A stretch of 64,000 nt of DNA, taken from Marinomonas alcarazii (GTDB lineage Bacteria > Pseudomonadota > Gammaproteobacteria > Pseudomonadales > Marinomonadaceae). This document shows, in pieces, positions 9,208 through 18,752 of the stretch (its first letter is position 1; each line of letters begins with the position of its first letter). The notes beneath the pieces are model-generated. The model was not told the DNA's origin. It searched no databases and saw only the letters and a program-made list of their open reading frames with translations. The stretch spans positions 638,234 to 702,233 of the forward strand of contig NZ_QKLW01000001.1 of NCBI RefSeq assembly GCF_003208215.1, in the 5' to 3' direction. The position numbers and the translations under genes are program-made.

Positions 9208-9918
9208 TCATAATGATAGGTTGTTGCCTCGTTTTCTGCTGCTCATACAGTGCTCATTGAAGGCTTGGTAATAACGTAACAGGTGCTGGCTGTGTTTTTC
9301 GTGACCTAATGTATCGAGTAACATAGCCGTGACTTCTGCGGTTGCAAATTGCATTTGATGGCTGGAATGCCTAACCAAGAACGAGCGCTGGGCTTCACTG
9401 TTAATTTCAAAGTGAGGGATGTCTTTTAGCCATTCGCTTTGATGAAACATTTTACTTGCTTGTTTCCAGGTTCCATCCAAGATGATAAACGTGTGTTTTT
9501 TGTTGTTTTGTTGGCTGGGTGGGGCAACGCTTCTGAATGGTCTGTTCTGGGCTTGTGCCGTTTCTGTGTTTGGAAACAATACGGTACAGTTTCCACGCTG
9601 GCTTTCTAGGAGATGTAATAGTGGCTCAGATGGCTCTGTACGGCTCCATAAGTAAGCTTGTGTGTCCAGTGGAAATAAATCGGCAATAAGTCTGCCGCTA
9701 TTTGTTGGTTTGTGAATTTCATCACGATGAAACAGTAGAATGAACTCAATTGGAGATGACATGCTTTTTCTGAGATGGCAAAAACAGGCAAATTCTGCCA
9801 TTAGGCAGTGATTACATCGGACAGCGTTAGAGCCTCTAGCGATAAAAGGTCTCATGGATTCTGTTTTACATTCTTCACGAAGTAGGTCGACAGAATGTTT
9901 AGCTGGTGTGTTGTTCAT
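9208..9918 (-). CDS. tapT: DTW-domain tRNA-uridine aminocarboxypropyltransferase
   Basis: A 236-aa enzyme that probably transfers the 3-amino-3-carboxypropyl group of S-adenosylmethionine to a uridine in tRNA (acp3U; E. coli TapT/YfiP modifies U47). The signature DGTW is at about residues 149-152 (FIILDGTWKQASKM). An N-terminal cysteine cluster (CNHCLMAEFACFC) resembles the metal-binding segment of the family. It is convergent with the DUF2947 gene. The assignment within DTW proteins is by length and cysteine cluster; another DTW paralogue is possible. Confidence 0.8.
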   Translation of the reverse strand: MNNTPAKHSVDLLREECKTESMRPFIARGSNAVRCNHCLMAEFACFCHLRKSMSSPIEFILLFHRDEIHKPTNSGRLIADLFPLDTQAYLWSRTEPSEPLLHLLESQRGNCTVLFPNTETAQAQNRPFRSVAPPSQQNNKKHTFIILDGTWKQASKMFHQSEWLKDIPHFEINSEAQRSFLVRHSSHQMQFATAEVTAMLLDTLGHEKHSQHLLRYYQAFNEHCMSSRKRGNNLSL

Positions 9919-10161
9919 GGTAATTGAGCTCTTATTTCGGCTGCGCCATTATCGATGATTTGTTTGTGATGTCCAGTTTGAGTCAGTGGCTGGATCCTTT
10001 ATTTTTGAATGGTTAGATGTGGTTATTTGTTTTTTTTGTCAAAAACCTTACAGAAAATATGCAAATACAAAGGAATGAGCTCGAAGAGCCTTTTTGCACC
10101 TGTTCGTTGTAACAAAGTCGCGATATTGTTCGAGATATTATTTTTTCGCTATGAGTTGTCT

Positions 10162-10923
10162 ATGAGTCGTTATATCTCTCCGGTTTTATATATTCTGCTA
10201 ATGCTTGTTGGATGCGTTGCGTTTATATCTATCGCTGGTGTGAGAGTAGGGATTTTTGAGCCATTAACAGGCTTTTCTATGTTGCGAAAAAGTGTTTTTG
10301 CTTCTCTGGTGCTTTCTATTCTCGCAGCGATCTCAATGGGGGCGTGCAGAAAAGAAAAAAATGTAGGGGTTCAGCGCTTCTTTTTCTTAGTACTTATTGT
10401 CTCTTTCTTATACAGCGCGATGTGGATTGTGTTTTATTTCCAGCGTGCCGAGTTACCAAATATTAACGATATCACCACTGACACCCAAAACCCTCCCACT
10501 TATCTCAATGTAAATTTCATCCGAAACTCGAAAGAAAATGATTTAAGCTACAATACGGATTGGGCCTCTATTCAGGATGAGTATTACCCAGATGTTAAGC
10601 CGCTCTTTTCTAAAAAAGACCCTGCAACTGTCTTTGCTGCCGTATCAAACTTGGTAGAAGAGCGTGAATGGGAAGTTGTTGCTACCTATTCCGGTGCTGG
10701 AATTATTGAAGCGACAGCGCGTACGCCTATTTTTGGTTTTCGTGATGATGTGGTGATTCGAATCACTCAGGAAAAAAACAAAGTACGTGTTGATATGCGG
10801 TCCTGCTCTAGAGTGGGAGATGGGGATTTTGGTGTGAACGCTGAGCGTGTCGTGTCTTTTATGAATGATTTATCTGTCTCGTTAAATCATTCTCCTGTTC
10901 CTAATGTCTATTTTGGTCGTTAA
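10162..10923 (+). CDS. DUF1499 membrane protein
   Basis: About 253 aa from the ATG at 10162, giving three N-terminal membrane segments (about residues 6-28, 41-60 and 74-93) followed by a soluble DUF1499 domain (about 125-250; features include FAAVSNLVEEREWEVV, RTPIFGFRDDVVIRI and VRVDMRSCSRVGDGDFGVNA). The frame is open to 10009, but the extra residues are unlike the family. No strong ribosome binding site precedes 10162; the ATG at 10075 is an alternative. DUF1499 proteins occur in membrane or plastid contexts; function is not established. Confidence 0.7.
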   Translation: MSRYISPVLYILLMLVGCVAFISIAGVRVGIFEPLTGFSMLRKSVFASLVLSILAAISMGACRKEKNVGVQRFFFLVLIVSFLYSAMWIVFYFQRAELPNINDITTDTQNPPTYLNVNFIRNSKENDLSYNTDWASIQDEYYPDVKPLFSKKDPATVFAAVSNLVEEREWEVVATYSGAGIIEATARTPIFGFRDDVVIRITQEKNKVRVDMRSCSRVGDGDFGVNAERVVSFMNDLSVSLNHSPVPNVYFGR

Positions 10924-10993
10924 AATTTCTGCTCGTCATCGATAGTGAGAACAGCTAGACTCCCTAACTGTCTTTCTTAGAGGAAATGAAAAG

Positions 10994-11590
10994 GTGAGTC
11001 TTCGTCAGCAGCAAAAAGCCAATACTCGATCTAAAATCAAAGCCATCGCTAAGCAAGCTTTTTTAACTCAGGGTATTGAGGCAACCAGTACTCGGTATTT
11101 AAGTGATAAAGCAGGCATCGCTGTTGGTACCTTATTTGTTCATTTTCCCGATAAACTTTCCCTCGTAAAAGACATCTTCTTTGATGAAATGGATGTGGCG
11201 CTTCGTGCCGCAGTTGCTTCTCAAAAAGCCAGTTCTTCCCCAATAGATTACCTTCTGCAAATGGCGCAAGTGTTGTTTGATTTCTATGACAAGTATGCAG
11301 AATTTACTCGACAGGTTCTATTAGATAGCTTGGCAAAAGGTGGTTTCCACACTAATCAAATGGCTGTGGTTTCAGAAGGTATCATTAAGCGTTTTAAGCA
11401 AGTCGGCGTAGACGATAAAACAGCCAGTATTTTTGCCGAAAATATGATTTCTAACTATTGGTTTGTGTTGCTAACCGGAGTGCCGAAAGGGGTTCTGGGT
11501 CAAGATGCGATAGAGCACTTAAAAAGAATGAATTTGCCGTTTGAAGTGTCTTATCGCAATGCATTAAAAAACAGTGGCAAATTATCTTAA
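10994..11590 (+). CDS. TetR/AcrR-family regulator
   Basis: A 198-aa regulator with an N-terminal helix-turn-helix (about residues 12-55: IKAIAKQAFLTQGIEATSTR ... VGTLFVHFPDK) and a variable ligand-binding C-terminal domain. Start is GTG at 10994 after GAGGAAATGAAAAG; the ATG within that site runs into a stop. Its stop codon overlaps the stop codon of radD on the other strand (11587-11590). No divergent target gene is adjacent, so its regulon cannot be guessed. Confidence 0.82.
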   Translation: MSLRQQQKANTRSKIKAIAKQAFLTQGIEATSTRYLSDKAGIAVGTLFVHFPDKLSLVKDIFFDEMDVALRAAVASQKASSSPIDYLLQMAQVLFDFYDKYAEFTRQVLLDSLAKGGFHTNQMAVVSEGIIKRFKQVGVDDKTASIFAENMISNYWFVLLTGVPKGVLGQDAIEHLKRMNLPFEVSYRNALKNSGKLS

Positions 11591-13344
11591 CTAAGTTCGT
11601 TGGCTTTGCGATATGGCCCTTGGTAATCAAATAACCGTTCTGTTACTTGCCAATGTTGCTTTTGTTTCTTTGCAATGACGAAGTCTGGTGTAGGCAAATA
11701 AGGCAAAAAAGGCTTCACTTCTTCGAGTTTGTCAAACTCTATAGACTGACTGCCGTTAGCAATTCTTCGTGCAAATAAGTCGTTAAAAGCTTGTCGTGAT
11801 TTTTTGAAGTTAAAGCGGAATGTTTCTGAAAGTGTTAGCCCATCTTCATCGTGATAGGTGATCTTGATGCTCTTCTCTTTGATGTTTATTTCCGGCGTAA
11901 TTGCAGAGCAGCGTAATACTTTGTTGTTTTTTAGGTTAAGTGCGCTTCTTAATAAATCGTCCGGATCAATGAGCTTTTCCGTGCAGTGTTGGCATTGCCT
12001 TGCAGCGATGTCATTTTCTTCGTTGCAGTGAGGGCAACGCTTAAAACGAAAGCGGTAGGTACATTGTTCTTCACCTTGTTCGTTTTCGACTAGGCCGTGA
12101 CAACGGCGACCAAAGTGTTCAAGGATGTTGCCTTCAGCGTCTTTTCTTCCCCAAAATGTATTGGCAAAGTCGCAAGCAGGGCAGTGAATTTGCACTGCTA
12201 CAGAATCTTGAGTTGGACGTTTTTCCCCGATCTCTGGCTGAAAAATATTGTAGCCGTTGTTGGTGTAATCCAAGACTAGGCAGTCTTTTTTGCCAGGGCT
12301 TAGTCTCAGTCCACGGCCAACGATTTGCTGAAATAAACTGATCGATTGGGTTGGGCGTAATATGGCGATCACATCGACATGAGGCGCATCAAAGCCCGTT
12401 GTTAATACCGAAACATTAACAAGATATTTAATCTCTTTGTTTTTGAAAGCAGTGATTAACGAATCTCGTTGTTTTTGTTTGGTTTTCCCTGTGACCAGTG
12501 CGGTTTTGTCTGCTGGAAGGTAGCTGACGATTTCTTTTGCGTGGTCAATAGTGGCGGCAAAAATCATCACCCCTTGGCGGTTTTCACTAAGTTGTCGTAT
12601 TTGCTCTGTCACCGCTTGGGTGACTCGTGGGTGTTTATGAATAAGCTCGTTCAGAGCAATGTCGTCAGTGCTGTGCTCACCGTCTAAGCTTTCTGTGAGC
12701 AAGCTGAAATCATAGTGAGCAATGGCGGCATCGTAATGAATTGGCGGTGTTAAATAGCCTTTTTTCACCATGTGTTGTAGCGGTAGCTCAAAAATACACT
12801 TTTTAAACAATGAGTTTGTGCATGTTCGTGTGTAGCCATGGTAGTGGTTTTGGTATATCCAGCCACTGCCTAAACGATAAGGAGTGGCGGTCAATCCGAG
12901 GATTTTTACCTTTGGATTGAGCGCTCGAAAATGCTCGATGGCTTTATTGTATTGACCACTTTCTTCCATGCCGACGCGATGGCATTCATCGATGATAATT
13001 AAACTTGCTGGTTCGTTAAAATCATCAAGGTTTGCAGACAGTGATTGAATGCTGGCGAAGGTGGTTTTTTCTGTGCTGGTTTTCTGACTTAGCCCAGCAG
13101 AGAAAATCCCCGCTGATGCACCGGTTGCCAAGAATTTAGTGTGGTTTTGTTCAACCAATTCCTTTACATGAGCCAAGCAAATAACCCGGCCTTTGGCGAG
13201 TCGACTTAATTCGGCAATGACCAAGCTTTTCCCTGCGCCTGTGGGTAGAACGATGACGGCAGGGTCGTTGCTAATGCGAAAGTGTGACAAAGACGCTTCA
13301 ACGGCTTGAATTTGATAGTCTCGTAATTGAAATCGTTGGCTCAT
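11587..13344 (-). CDS. radD: DNA repair helicase-like protein RadD (YejH)
   Basis: A 585-aa superfamily 2 ATPase, almost the same length as E. coli RadD (586 aa), which binds SSB, helps RecA and acts in double-strand break repair. Walker A is PTGAGKS (about 35-41), the DECH box is IIIDECHRV, and motif VI is QIVGRGLRLSPGK. Two cysteine clusters in the C-terminal part (CPACDFANTFWG and CPHCNEENDIAARQCQHC) form the zinc-binding region characteristic of RadD. Similarity to E. coli RadD is recognisable along the whole chain. Converges with the TetR gene with overlapping stops. Confidence 0.92.
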   Translation of the reverse strand: MSQRFQLRDYQIQAVEASLSHFRISNDPAVIVLPTGAGKSLVIAELSRLAKGRVICLAHVKELVEQNHTKFLATGASAGIFSAGLSQKTSTEKTTFASIQSLSANLDDFNEPASLIIIDECHRVGMEESGQYNKAIEHFRALNPKVKILGLTATPYRLGSGWIYQNHYHGYTRTCTNSLFKKCIFELPLQHMVKKGYLTPPIHYDAAIAHYDFSLLTESLDGEHSTDDIALNELIHKHPRVTQAVTEQIRQLSENRQGVMIFAATIDHAKEIVSYLPADKTALVTGKTKQKQRDSLITAFKNKEIKYLVNVSVLTTGFDAPHVDVIAILRPTQSISLFQQIVGRGLRLSPGKKDCLVLDYTNNGYNIFQPEIGEKRPTQDSVAVQIHCPACDFANTFWGRKDAEGNILEHFGRRCHGLVENEQGEEQCTYRFRFKRCPHCNEENDIAARQCQHCTEKLIDPDDLLRSALNLKNNKVLRCSAITPEINIKEKSIKITYHDEDGLTLSETFRFNFKKSRQAFNDLFARRIANGSQSIEFDKLEEVKPFLPYLPTPDFVIAKKQKQHWQVTERLFDYQGPYRKANELS

Positions 13345-13448
13345 CTTGTTTTAAATCTACGTCGCTAAATCTTAGTGTCTTGTTTGTCAGGCTACAGTAT
13401 CATAGCAACTTTAGTAATTTTGCCTTTTTAGAAGTGAATAATCTATCT

Positions 13449-14141
13449 ATGTCGAATGCCGTTCTGCCTGCGAAAGCTCTGTATGTTGAAAATTCTATTC
13501 CTGCTTTTAGTCGAGAGGAACCATTCTCTAATCTGCTAATGGACCTACAGACAAAAGGTTGGAGTGTTCAGGATGACTTTTTTTCAACGGATTTCACTCA
13601 GGCTTTAATGGACGAAGCAGAAAACATACAAAATGCATTTATGTTGCAGGCCGGTGTTGGGCGTAAGCAAGATCACCAAATTGTGCTCGATGCGCGCCGT
13701 GATTACATTCAGTGGATCGATCCAGACAAGCCGATTCGTAGAGATTTCTTGAAAATGATGGCCGAACTGCGCGTTGCCTTGAATCGCCGTTTGTTTCTTG
13801 GTTTGTTCGACTACGAAGCGCATTTTGCCAGATATGAAAAAGGGGCGTTTTACGAGAAGCACATCGATGCCTTTAAAGGCGAAAGTAACCGTATCTTATC
13901 GACGGTTTTGTACCTTAACGAAAATTGGCAAGACGGAGACGGAGGAGAGTTGGTTATTTATGATGAAAATGATCCGTCTGTTGAAGTAGGGCGCTTTTTC
14001 CCAAAAAAAGGTCGGCTGGCGGTGTTTCTTAGCGAATGTTTTTATCACGAAGTTGTAGTGGCAAAGCGCACGCGACACAGCATCGCTGGCTGGTTCCGAG
14101 TAAATACCACCACAGGGTCGACGCTTGATCCAGATCAATAA
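13449..14141 (+). CDS. 2OG-Fe(II) oxygenase (SM-20/prolyl hydroxylase-like)
   Basis: About 230 aa starting at the ATG at 13449; the upstream in-frame extension runs into the divergent radD start region and is unlikely. It is an iron/2-oxoglutarate dioxygenase: the metal triad HxD...H appears as KHIDAF and CFYHEVVVAK, with the 2-oxoglutarate-binding Arg in TRHSIAGWFR. The middle region LYLNENWQDGDGGELVIYD is typical of the SM-20-like prolyl hydroxylase group, some of which hydroxylate translation factors such as EF-Tu. The substrate here is not known. A promoter for trhO overlaps its 3' end. Confidence 0.83.
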   Translation: MSNAVLPAKALYVENSIPAFSREEPFSNLLMDLQTKGWSVQDDFFSTDFTQALMDEAENIQNAFMLQAGVGRKQDHQIVLDARRDYIQWIDPDKPIRRDFLKMMAELRVALNRRLFLGLFDYEAHFARYEKGAFYEKHIDAFKGESNRILSTVLYLNENWQDGDGGELVIYDENDPSVEVGRFFPKKGRLAVFLSECFYHEVVVAKRTRHSIAGWFRVNTTTGSTLDPDQ

Positions 14142-14152
14142 TTCTCTATAAT
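14125..14152 (+). promoter_or_regulatory. Sigma70-type promoter of trhO
   Basis: TTGATC (14125-14130), a 16-bp spacer and a perfect TATAAT (14147-14152) lie about 55 bp before the trhO start codon. Confidence 0.6.
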
Positions 14153-14207
14153 ACGCGCCTTGTTTAATTGCTCTGGTTTTACGTTCCAGATCGCATAGGA
14201 GAAAGAT

Positions 14208-15197
14208 ATGTCTAAAGTCGTAGTATGTGCCCTTTATAAATTCGTTGAACTGCCTCATTTTGAGTCCATCCGTGAACCGCTTCAGAAAACACTGGAAGAC
14301 AACGGTATTCGTGGCACCTTGTTGCTAGCCAGTGAAGGTATTAATGGCACGGTTGCTGGAACTCGCGACGGTATTGATGCCTTGTTAGCTTGGTTGGATC
14401 AGCAACCTGGACTAGACAACATAGTGACCAAAGAGTCTTACGACGATGACATGCCGTTCTACCGCACAAAAGTGAAGCTTAAAAAAGAAATCGTCACCAT
14501 GGGTGTAGAAGGTATCGACCCTAAGCGTGTGGTTGGTACTTATGTTAAGCCTAGTGATTGGAACGCTTTGATCTCTGATCCTGACGTGGTTCTTGTTGAT
14601 ACGCGTAACGATTACGAAGTTAAAATCGGTACGTTCAAAAATGCGGTTAACCCAAAAACAGAAACCTTTCGTGAGTTTCCTTCCTACGTGAAGGAAAATA
14701 TGGACCCTGCGAAACACAAAAAAGTTGCCATGTTCTGTACAGGTGGAATTCGCTGTGAAAAATCGACTGCTTATATGTTGGAGCAGGGGTTTGAAGAGGT
14801 TTATCACCTAGAAGGCGGTATTTTGAAGTACTTGGAAGAAGTGCCAAAAGAAGAAACTTTATGGGAAGGTGAGTGTTTTGTGTTTGATAATCGTGTGTCT
14901 GTGAACCACGACTTACAAAAAGGGGAATACGACCAGTGTCACGCATGTCGTATGCCTATTACAGAAGAAGAGAAACAAAGCGAACATTACATTCAAGGTG
15001 TTAGCTGTGTGCATTGTGTTGACAAACTTACCGATGAACAACGTCAGCGTTTTATTGAACGTGAGCGCCAAGTTCAGCTTGCTCGCTCTCGTGGGGAAGA
15101 GCACATTGGTGCAGAAGTATTAAGCGCGGTTGAAAAGCATCGTCTGGAAAAAGCGCTTGAAAAAGAGCGTCAGCGCAAAGTGCGCGAGCAATCCTAA
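14208..15197 (+). CDS. trhO: tRNA uridine(34) hydroxylase TrhO (rhodanese-like YceA)
   Basis: A 329-aa rhodanese-like enzyme that forms 5-hydroxyuridine at the wobble position of tRNA in an oxygen-dependent, prephenate-independent way (E. coli TrhO, 350 aa). The N-terminal acylphosphatase-like part holds [13 protein letters not shown]; the central rhodanese domain has the active-site loop [11 protein letters not shown] with the catalytic Cys; a C-terminal cysteine pair region (CHACRMPI ... CVHC) follows. ATG start after AGGAGAAAGAT. It is a single transcription unit ended by a strong terminator at 15222. Confidence 0.92.
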   Translation: MSKVVVCALYKFVELPHFESIREPLQKTLEDNGIRGTLLLASEGINGTVAGTRDGIDALLAWLDQQPGLDNIVTKESYDDDMPFYRTKVKLKKEIVTMGVEGIDPKRVVGTYVKPSDWNALISDPDVVLVDTRNDYEVKIGTFKNAVNPKTETFREFPSYVKENMDPAKHKKVAMFCTGGIRCEKSTAYMLEQGFEEVYHLEGGILKYLEEVPKEETLWEGECFVFDNRVSVNHDLQKGEYDQCHACRMPITEEEKQSEHYIQGVSCVHCVDKLTDEQRQRFIERERQVQLARSRGEEHIGAEVLSAVEKHRLEKALEKERQRKVREQS

Positions 15198-15221
15198 CTC
15201 TGTTGTTTTGATAGTATTTTT

Positions 15222-15251
15222 AAAAGGCCAGCATCAATGCTGGCCTTTTTT
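15222..15251 (+). terminator. Rho-independent terminator of trhO
   Basis: AAAGGCCAGCA, a short loop, then TGCTGGCCTTT followed by more T: an 11-bp perfect stem with a T-tract, 25 bp after the trhO stop. Confidence 0.88.
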
Positions 15252-15359
15252 ATTGTATTGATGTTGTAAGTTGATGACGCTAGTATCTGGTCTCAATTCA
15301 GGTCGAATGTAGTTTTCTTGGCTTGTTATATCTTGGATTAAAATTAGAAGGACTCTTTC

Positions 15360-16427
15360 GTGAAGAATTTAAAACTCTCATTTGCCGTTCCTGGCGTTGC
15401 TTTACTCTTAGCTGGTTGTGCTGGTCAAGTCGTTGATAAAACCCCTGTTGTTGATGTGAGCGTTATAAAAGCCAGCATTCGTACCAGTGGGCCTTTATTG
15501 CCTGATGCCACCCAAACAACGGTTCGTTATACCGCTGGTAATAAAAGCACATTAGAAACAAAAACAGAGTACGACTCTTGGATCACAAGTAAGATTGCTG
15601 GCGATAATCACACAGCTGAAATTACTCGCTTAGATAAAAACTTACTTTGGCAGGTAAATTACAGTGCTGAAAACTATGCGGAGTGTCCTTTAGCAGGTTG
15701 TAGCTCTTTGAGCCCTCTAGAACAGCTCAAAAATGAAGGTTCAGATGACGAAGATACAGAAGACTATAATCCAGCTGGAAGCGATAGTTGTAAAGTTGAG
15801 GTGAAAAAATTCGATTTCACGGTGACACCTAAAGCAAAGGGTAGAGAGATAAATGGATTTATCGCTGACCAGTATGTCGCGCAATGGGATTTGGTGTCAG
15901 AAGATGATCAAGGTAATCGTGACAAGCACACAGTTACGATGGATTACTGGATGGCTGATGTGTCAGCTAATCAGGCGTTAAAAGAGTCGCATGACTTTGA
16001 TCAAAAATATTACGATAAAGTGATTGCTGAAACACCTTTGGCTCGTTTGCTTGATCAAAATATGGAAAAAGTTTTGGCGTTTTTCAGCGCTGGTAAAGAA
16101 AATGAGATGAAAAAATTGACATCCGTTAATGGTGAGCCAATCTCTGTGAAGCTAGAGTGGTATGCCGATATTAACGCTTGCCAAGAGGCAGAAACCAAAA
16201 AGGATGATCCTGAGTTTGATGCCAAAGATCCTGTTAACTCGTTGAAAGACATGGCGGGTAGCTTCTTTTCTGAACAAGCAGAAAAAGGTGCCAAAAAATG
16301 GATGGGTATGGAAGATGGGAAGCCGCTCGTTACTTATATTCGAGAAGTGACAGCCGCTAACATGTCAGGTGAACATACGAGTCGTTTTGAGGTGCCAAAA
16401 GACTTCAAACTAATCGATCGTCAATAA
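15360..16427 (+). CDS. Predicted outer-membrane or periplasmic lipoprotein, unknown function
   Basis: A 355-aa protein with a lipoprotein signal peptide: basic start, hydrophobic core and the lipobox LAGC (Cys19 lipidated); position +2 is Ala, which favours outer-membrane sorting. Start is GTG at 15360 with AGAAGGA upstream. The mature part is acidic (EGSDDEDTEDYNPAGSDS near residue 130) with several cysteines that may form disulfides (ECPLAGC and later). No recognised domain. It has its own terminator and looks monocistronic. Confidence 0.7.
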   Translation: MKNLKLSFAVPGVALLLAGCAGQVVDKTPVVDVSVIKASIRTSGPLLPDATQTTVRYTAGNKSTLETKTEYDSWITSKIAGDNHTAEITRLDKNLLWQVNYSAENYAECPLAGCSSLSPLEQLKNEGSDDEDTEDYNPAGSDSCKVEVKKFDFTVTPKAKGREINGFIADQYVAQWDLVSEDDQGNRDKHTVTMDYWMADVSANQALKESHDFDQKYYDKVIAETPLARLLDQNMEKVLAFFSAGKENEMKKLTSVNGEPISVKLEWYADINACQEAETKKDDPEFDAKDPVNSLKDMAGSFFSEQAEKGAKKWMGMEDGKPLVTYIREVTAANMSGEHTSRFEVPKDFKLIDRQ

Positions 16428-16432
16428 AAACG

Positions 16433-16471
16433 ACGCCCCACTAGGTTGATTTAGCCTGTGGGGCGTTTTGT
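16433..16471 (+). terminator. Rho-independent terminator after the lipoprotein gene
   Basis: ACGCCCCAC pairs with GTGGGGCGT (9 bp, extended by AGG/CCT) and is followed by TTTTG. It starts within a few bases of the stop codon. Confidence 0.85.
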
Positions 16472-16619
16472 TCCCTATAGTATTCCCGCCAGCTCATTTC
16501 TTTTTATCCTGAAAAAGCTTAAAATTCAGCAAATTATATAACCGTCTGCATTAAATGCAGTATGGTTAAACAATCAAACGCTGTGCTACACAGCCTTAAT
16601 AATCATTAGATTGGATTGC

Positions 16620-18734
16620 ATGAGCTACCAAGTACTCGCACGAAAATGGCGCCCGCAGACTTTTCTTGAAATGGCTGGGCAAGACCATGTACTTCAAGCG
16701 TTGGTGAATGCCTTACGCCAACAGCGTTTGCATCACGCCTATTTGTTTACTGGAACTCGCGGTGTTGGTAAAACCACCATTGCGCGCATTTTTGCTAAGT
16801 GTCTGAACTGTGAAACCAACGGTATTTCTCCTGAGCCTTGTGGGACTTGTGATAGTTGCCGAGAGATCGCTGAGGGTCGCTTTGTTGATCTCATTGAAGT
16901 GGATGCGGCATCGCGTACTAAAGTAGAAGATACCCGCGAATTACTAGAAAACGTGCAATACGCGCCAACTCGTGGCCGTTTTAAAGTCTACCTAATAGAC
17001 GAAGTGCACATGCTGTCGACTCACTCCTTCAATGCATTATTAAAAACCCTTGAAGAGCCGCCAGCGCACGTCAAATTTTTGCTTGCAACGACTGATCCAC
17101 AGAAGCTTCCAGTGACTATTCTGTCTCGTTGTTTGCAGTTCAACCTCAAAAATATGTCCCCGCAACGTGTCGTGGATTATTTGCAAACTGTACTTAATAC
17201 CGAGCAAGTGAATTTTGACCAGCCAGCACTGTGGCAAATCGGCCAAGCGGCAAACGGCAGTATGCGTGACGCTTTAAGTTTGACGGATCAGGCGATTGCT
17301 TTTGGCAATGGCACGATTTCGGAATCTGGTGTGACGGCTATGCTGGGCTTGGTGAATCAAGCACAAGTATTGGATTTGCTAGAAAGTGTTGCGTCTAAAA
17401 ACGCGGCGCAAGTATTGACGCGAATAGAGCAGCTTGCCGATTATCAGCCAGATTTTAGTGCGATTTGTGGCAGCTTGCTTGATGTTTTACACCGTGTGGC
17501 AATAGAGCAACAAGTGCCTGGCGCTTTAACGGATCAACTAGGTGATTTGGCTCGTATTCAACATATTGCGACCAGCGTAACTTCTGAAGAAATACAGATG
17601 ATGTATCAGAGCCTGTTGATTGGCCGACGTGATTTACATTTAGCTCACTCAGCTCGCGCTGGCTTCGAAATGCTTATGCTGAGGTTGATCGCGTTTCGTC
17701 CTGCACCGCCTATGGTCGTCAGTCATAATGCACCGCCAGTGGTGGCTGCAGAAACGATGGATAACGATGCTGCGCCAGAGTATTCGCCACAGCCGACCAT
17801 GGAAAAAAAAACACCATCGGTTGAGCCAGAAAATGTGGTAACTGAGCCGGTAGAACAGGTTGTTGAGCAAGAGCCTGTGCCGCCAATAACGCCAGAAGAG
17901 CGCCCACCTTGGGAAGACGCTCCCGAATTAGACACTCCTGTTGAAGAGAACACAGAAGCTTCTGTTGAAACGGTTGACGCAGAATCGACTGGTTCAGTCA
18001 CGTCTGTGGATGCAGAGCAAGAAGCAGAAGCGCAACCAGAAAGCCGTGATCAGCCTCAAATTGACCCTAAGCCTTTTGTCATCAGTGAAGAAAAGTTTGC
18101 GCAAGTAGCAGAGGATGACATTGACGATGATGAGGACGAAGAGGAAGCGGAAGAGCGAGCAATCGCCGATGTCGCTGATCCTTTTAATCCGGCGGCAGAC
18201 TTGGTTGATGCGTTGGGTGCGGAACCTGTTGAAGAGCCAGCGACGGAAGAAAGCAAAGAGCCAGATACTCGTTTAGCTAAGGTGCCGGATGTTATTGCTC
18301 AGCCTGCGCTGGGAATGCCGATGCCAAGCTTGAATCATTATAACGAATTAACAATGAAGCTCTGGTGGTTGGTTGCGCCGCGTCTGCCTTTGACAGGTTT
18401 GGTGCAAAATATTTTAATGAACTCCAGCTTGGTTGATGCAAATGACCAAGGGATTCGCTTAGAAGTGCCGTTAGAATACGGGCACATGCTGAATCAAGTT
18501 AGGTATGAACAAATACAAGGCGCGCTGAGTGACTTTTTTGGCATGACAGTGCCCTTGATTATCGATACTGTGGAAGACACCTCTGGGGTCACTGCAGAAG
18601 AATTTGCGGCCAGCAAGCGGGCAGAAGCTTTGCAGGTAGCAATAGAACATTTAAATTCACATCCGATTGTACAAGCCTTGTCGGAAACGATGGGCGCACA
18701 GTTGGTTTACGATACGGTTAAAGTTAAAGCTTAA
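16620..18734 (+). CDS. dnaX: DNA polymerase III subunits tau/gamma
   Basis: Clamp-loader ATPase of about 704 aa. The chosen ATG gives the canonical N-terminus MSYQVLARKWRPQTF. Walker A is GTRGVGKTT, followed by a four-cysteine zinc module (CLNCETNGISPEPCGTCDSC), the Walker B region LIDEVHM and the SRC motif TILSRCLQ. Residues about 370-560 are a low-complexity acidic, Pro/Glu-rich linker, and residues about 575-700 form the tau C-terminal domain that binds the polymerase and DnaB. An A9 run at codons 395-398 is a likely -1 frameshift site producing the shorter gamma form. First gene of a dnaX-ybaB-recR operon. Confidence 0.95.
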   Translation: MSYQVLARKWRPQTFLEMAGQDHVLQALVNALRQQRLHHAYLFTGTRGVGKTTIARIFAKCLNCETNGISPEPCGTCDSCREIAEGRFVDLIEVDAASRTKVEDTRELLENVQYAPTRGRFKVYLIDEVHMLSTHSFNALLKTLEEPPAHVKFLLATTDPQKLPVTILSRCLQFNLKNMSPQRVVDYLQTVLNTEQVNFDQPALWQIGQAANGSMRDALSLTDQAIAFGNGTISESGVTAMLGLVNQAQVLDLLESVASKNAAQVLTRIEQLADYQPDFSAICGSLLDVLHRVAIEQQVPGALTDQLGDLARIQHIATSVTSEEIQMMYQSLLIGRRDLHLAHSARAGFEMLMLRLIAFRPAPPMVVSHNAPPVVAAETMDNDAAPEYSPQPTMEKKTPSVEPENVVTEPVEQVVEQEPVPPITPEERPPWEDAPELDTPVEENTEASVETVDAESTGSVTSVDAEQEAEAQPESRDQPQIDPKPFVISEEKFAQVAEDDIDDDEDEEEAEERAIADVADPFNPAADLVDALGAEPVEEPATEESKEPDTRLAKVPDVIAQPALGMPMPSLNHYNELTMKLWWLVAPRLPLTGLVQNILMNSSLVDANDQGIRLEVPLEYGHMLNQVRYEQIQGALSDFFGMTVPLIIDTVEDTSGVTAEEFAASKRAEALQVAIEHLNSHPIVQALSETMGAQLVYDTVKVKA
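17803..17824 (+). other. dnaX: Probable programmed -1 frameshift / slippage site in dnaX
   Basis: Nine adenines (17803-17811) place the heptamer A-AAA-AAA in the correct phase (A at 17804, codons 17805-17807 and 17808-17810). A -1 shift reads four further codons (AAC ACC ATC GGT) and meets TGA at 17822-17824. The shortened product would be about 401 aa, close to E. coli gamma (431 aa). The site lies at the junction between the ATPase/collar part and the linker, where gamma normally ends. Confidence 0.7.
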
Positions 18735-18752
18735 AATTGGAGAGCAAACGTT

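Noticed and set aside
16472-16619. 4.5S/SRP RNA gene upstream of dnaX, as in some pseudomonads
   Set aside because: The gap has a small hairpin (CTGCATT/AATGCAG) but lacks the conserved SRP domain IV sequence and is short.
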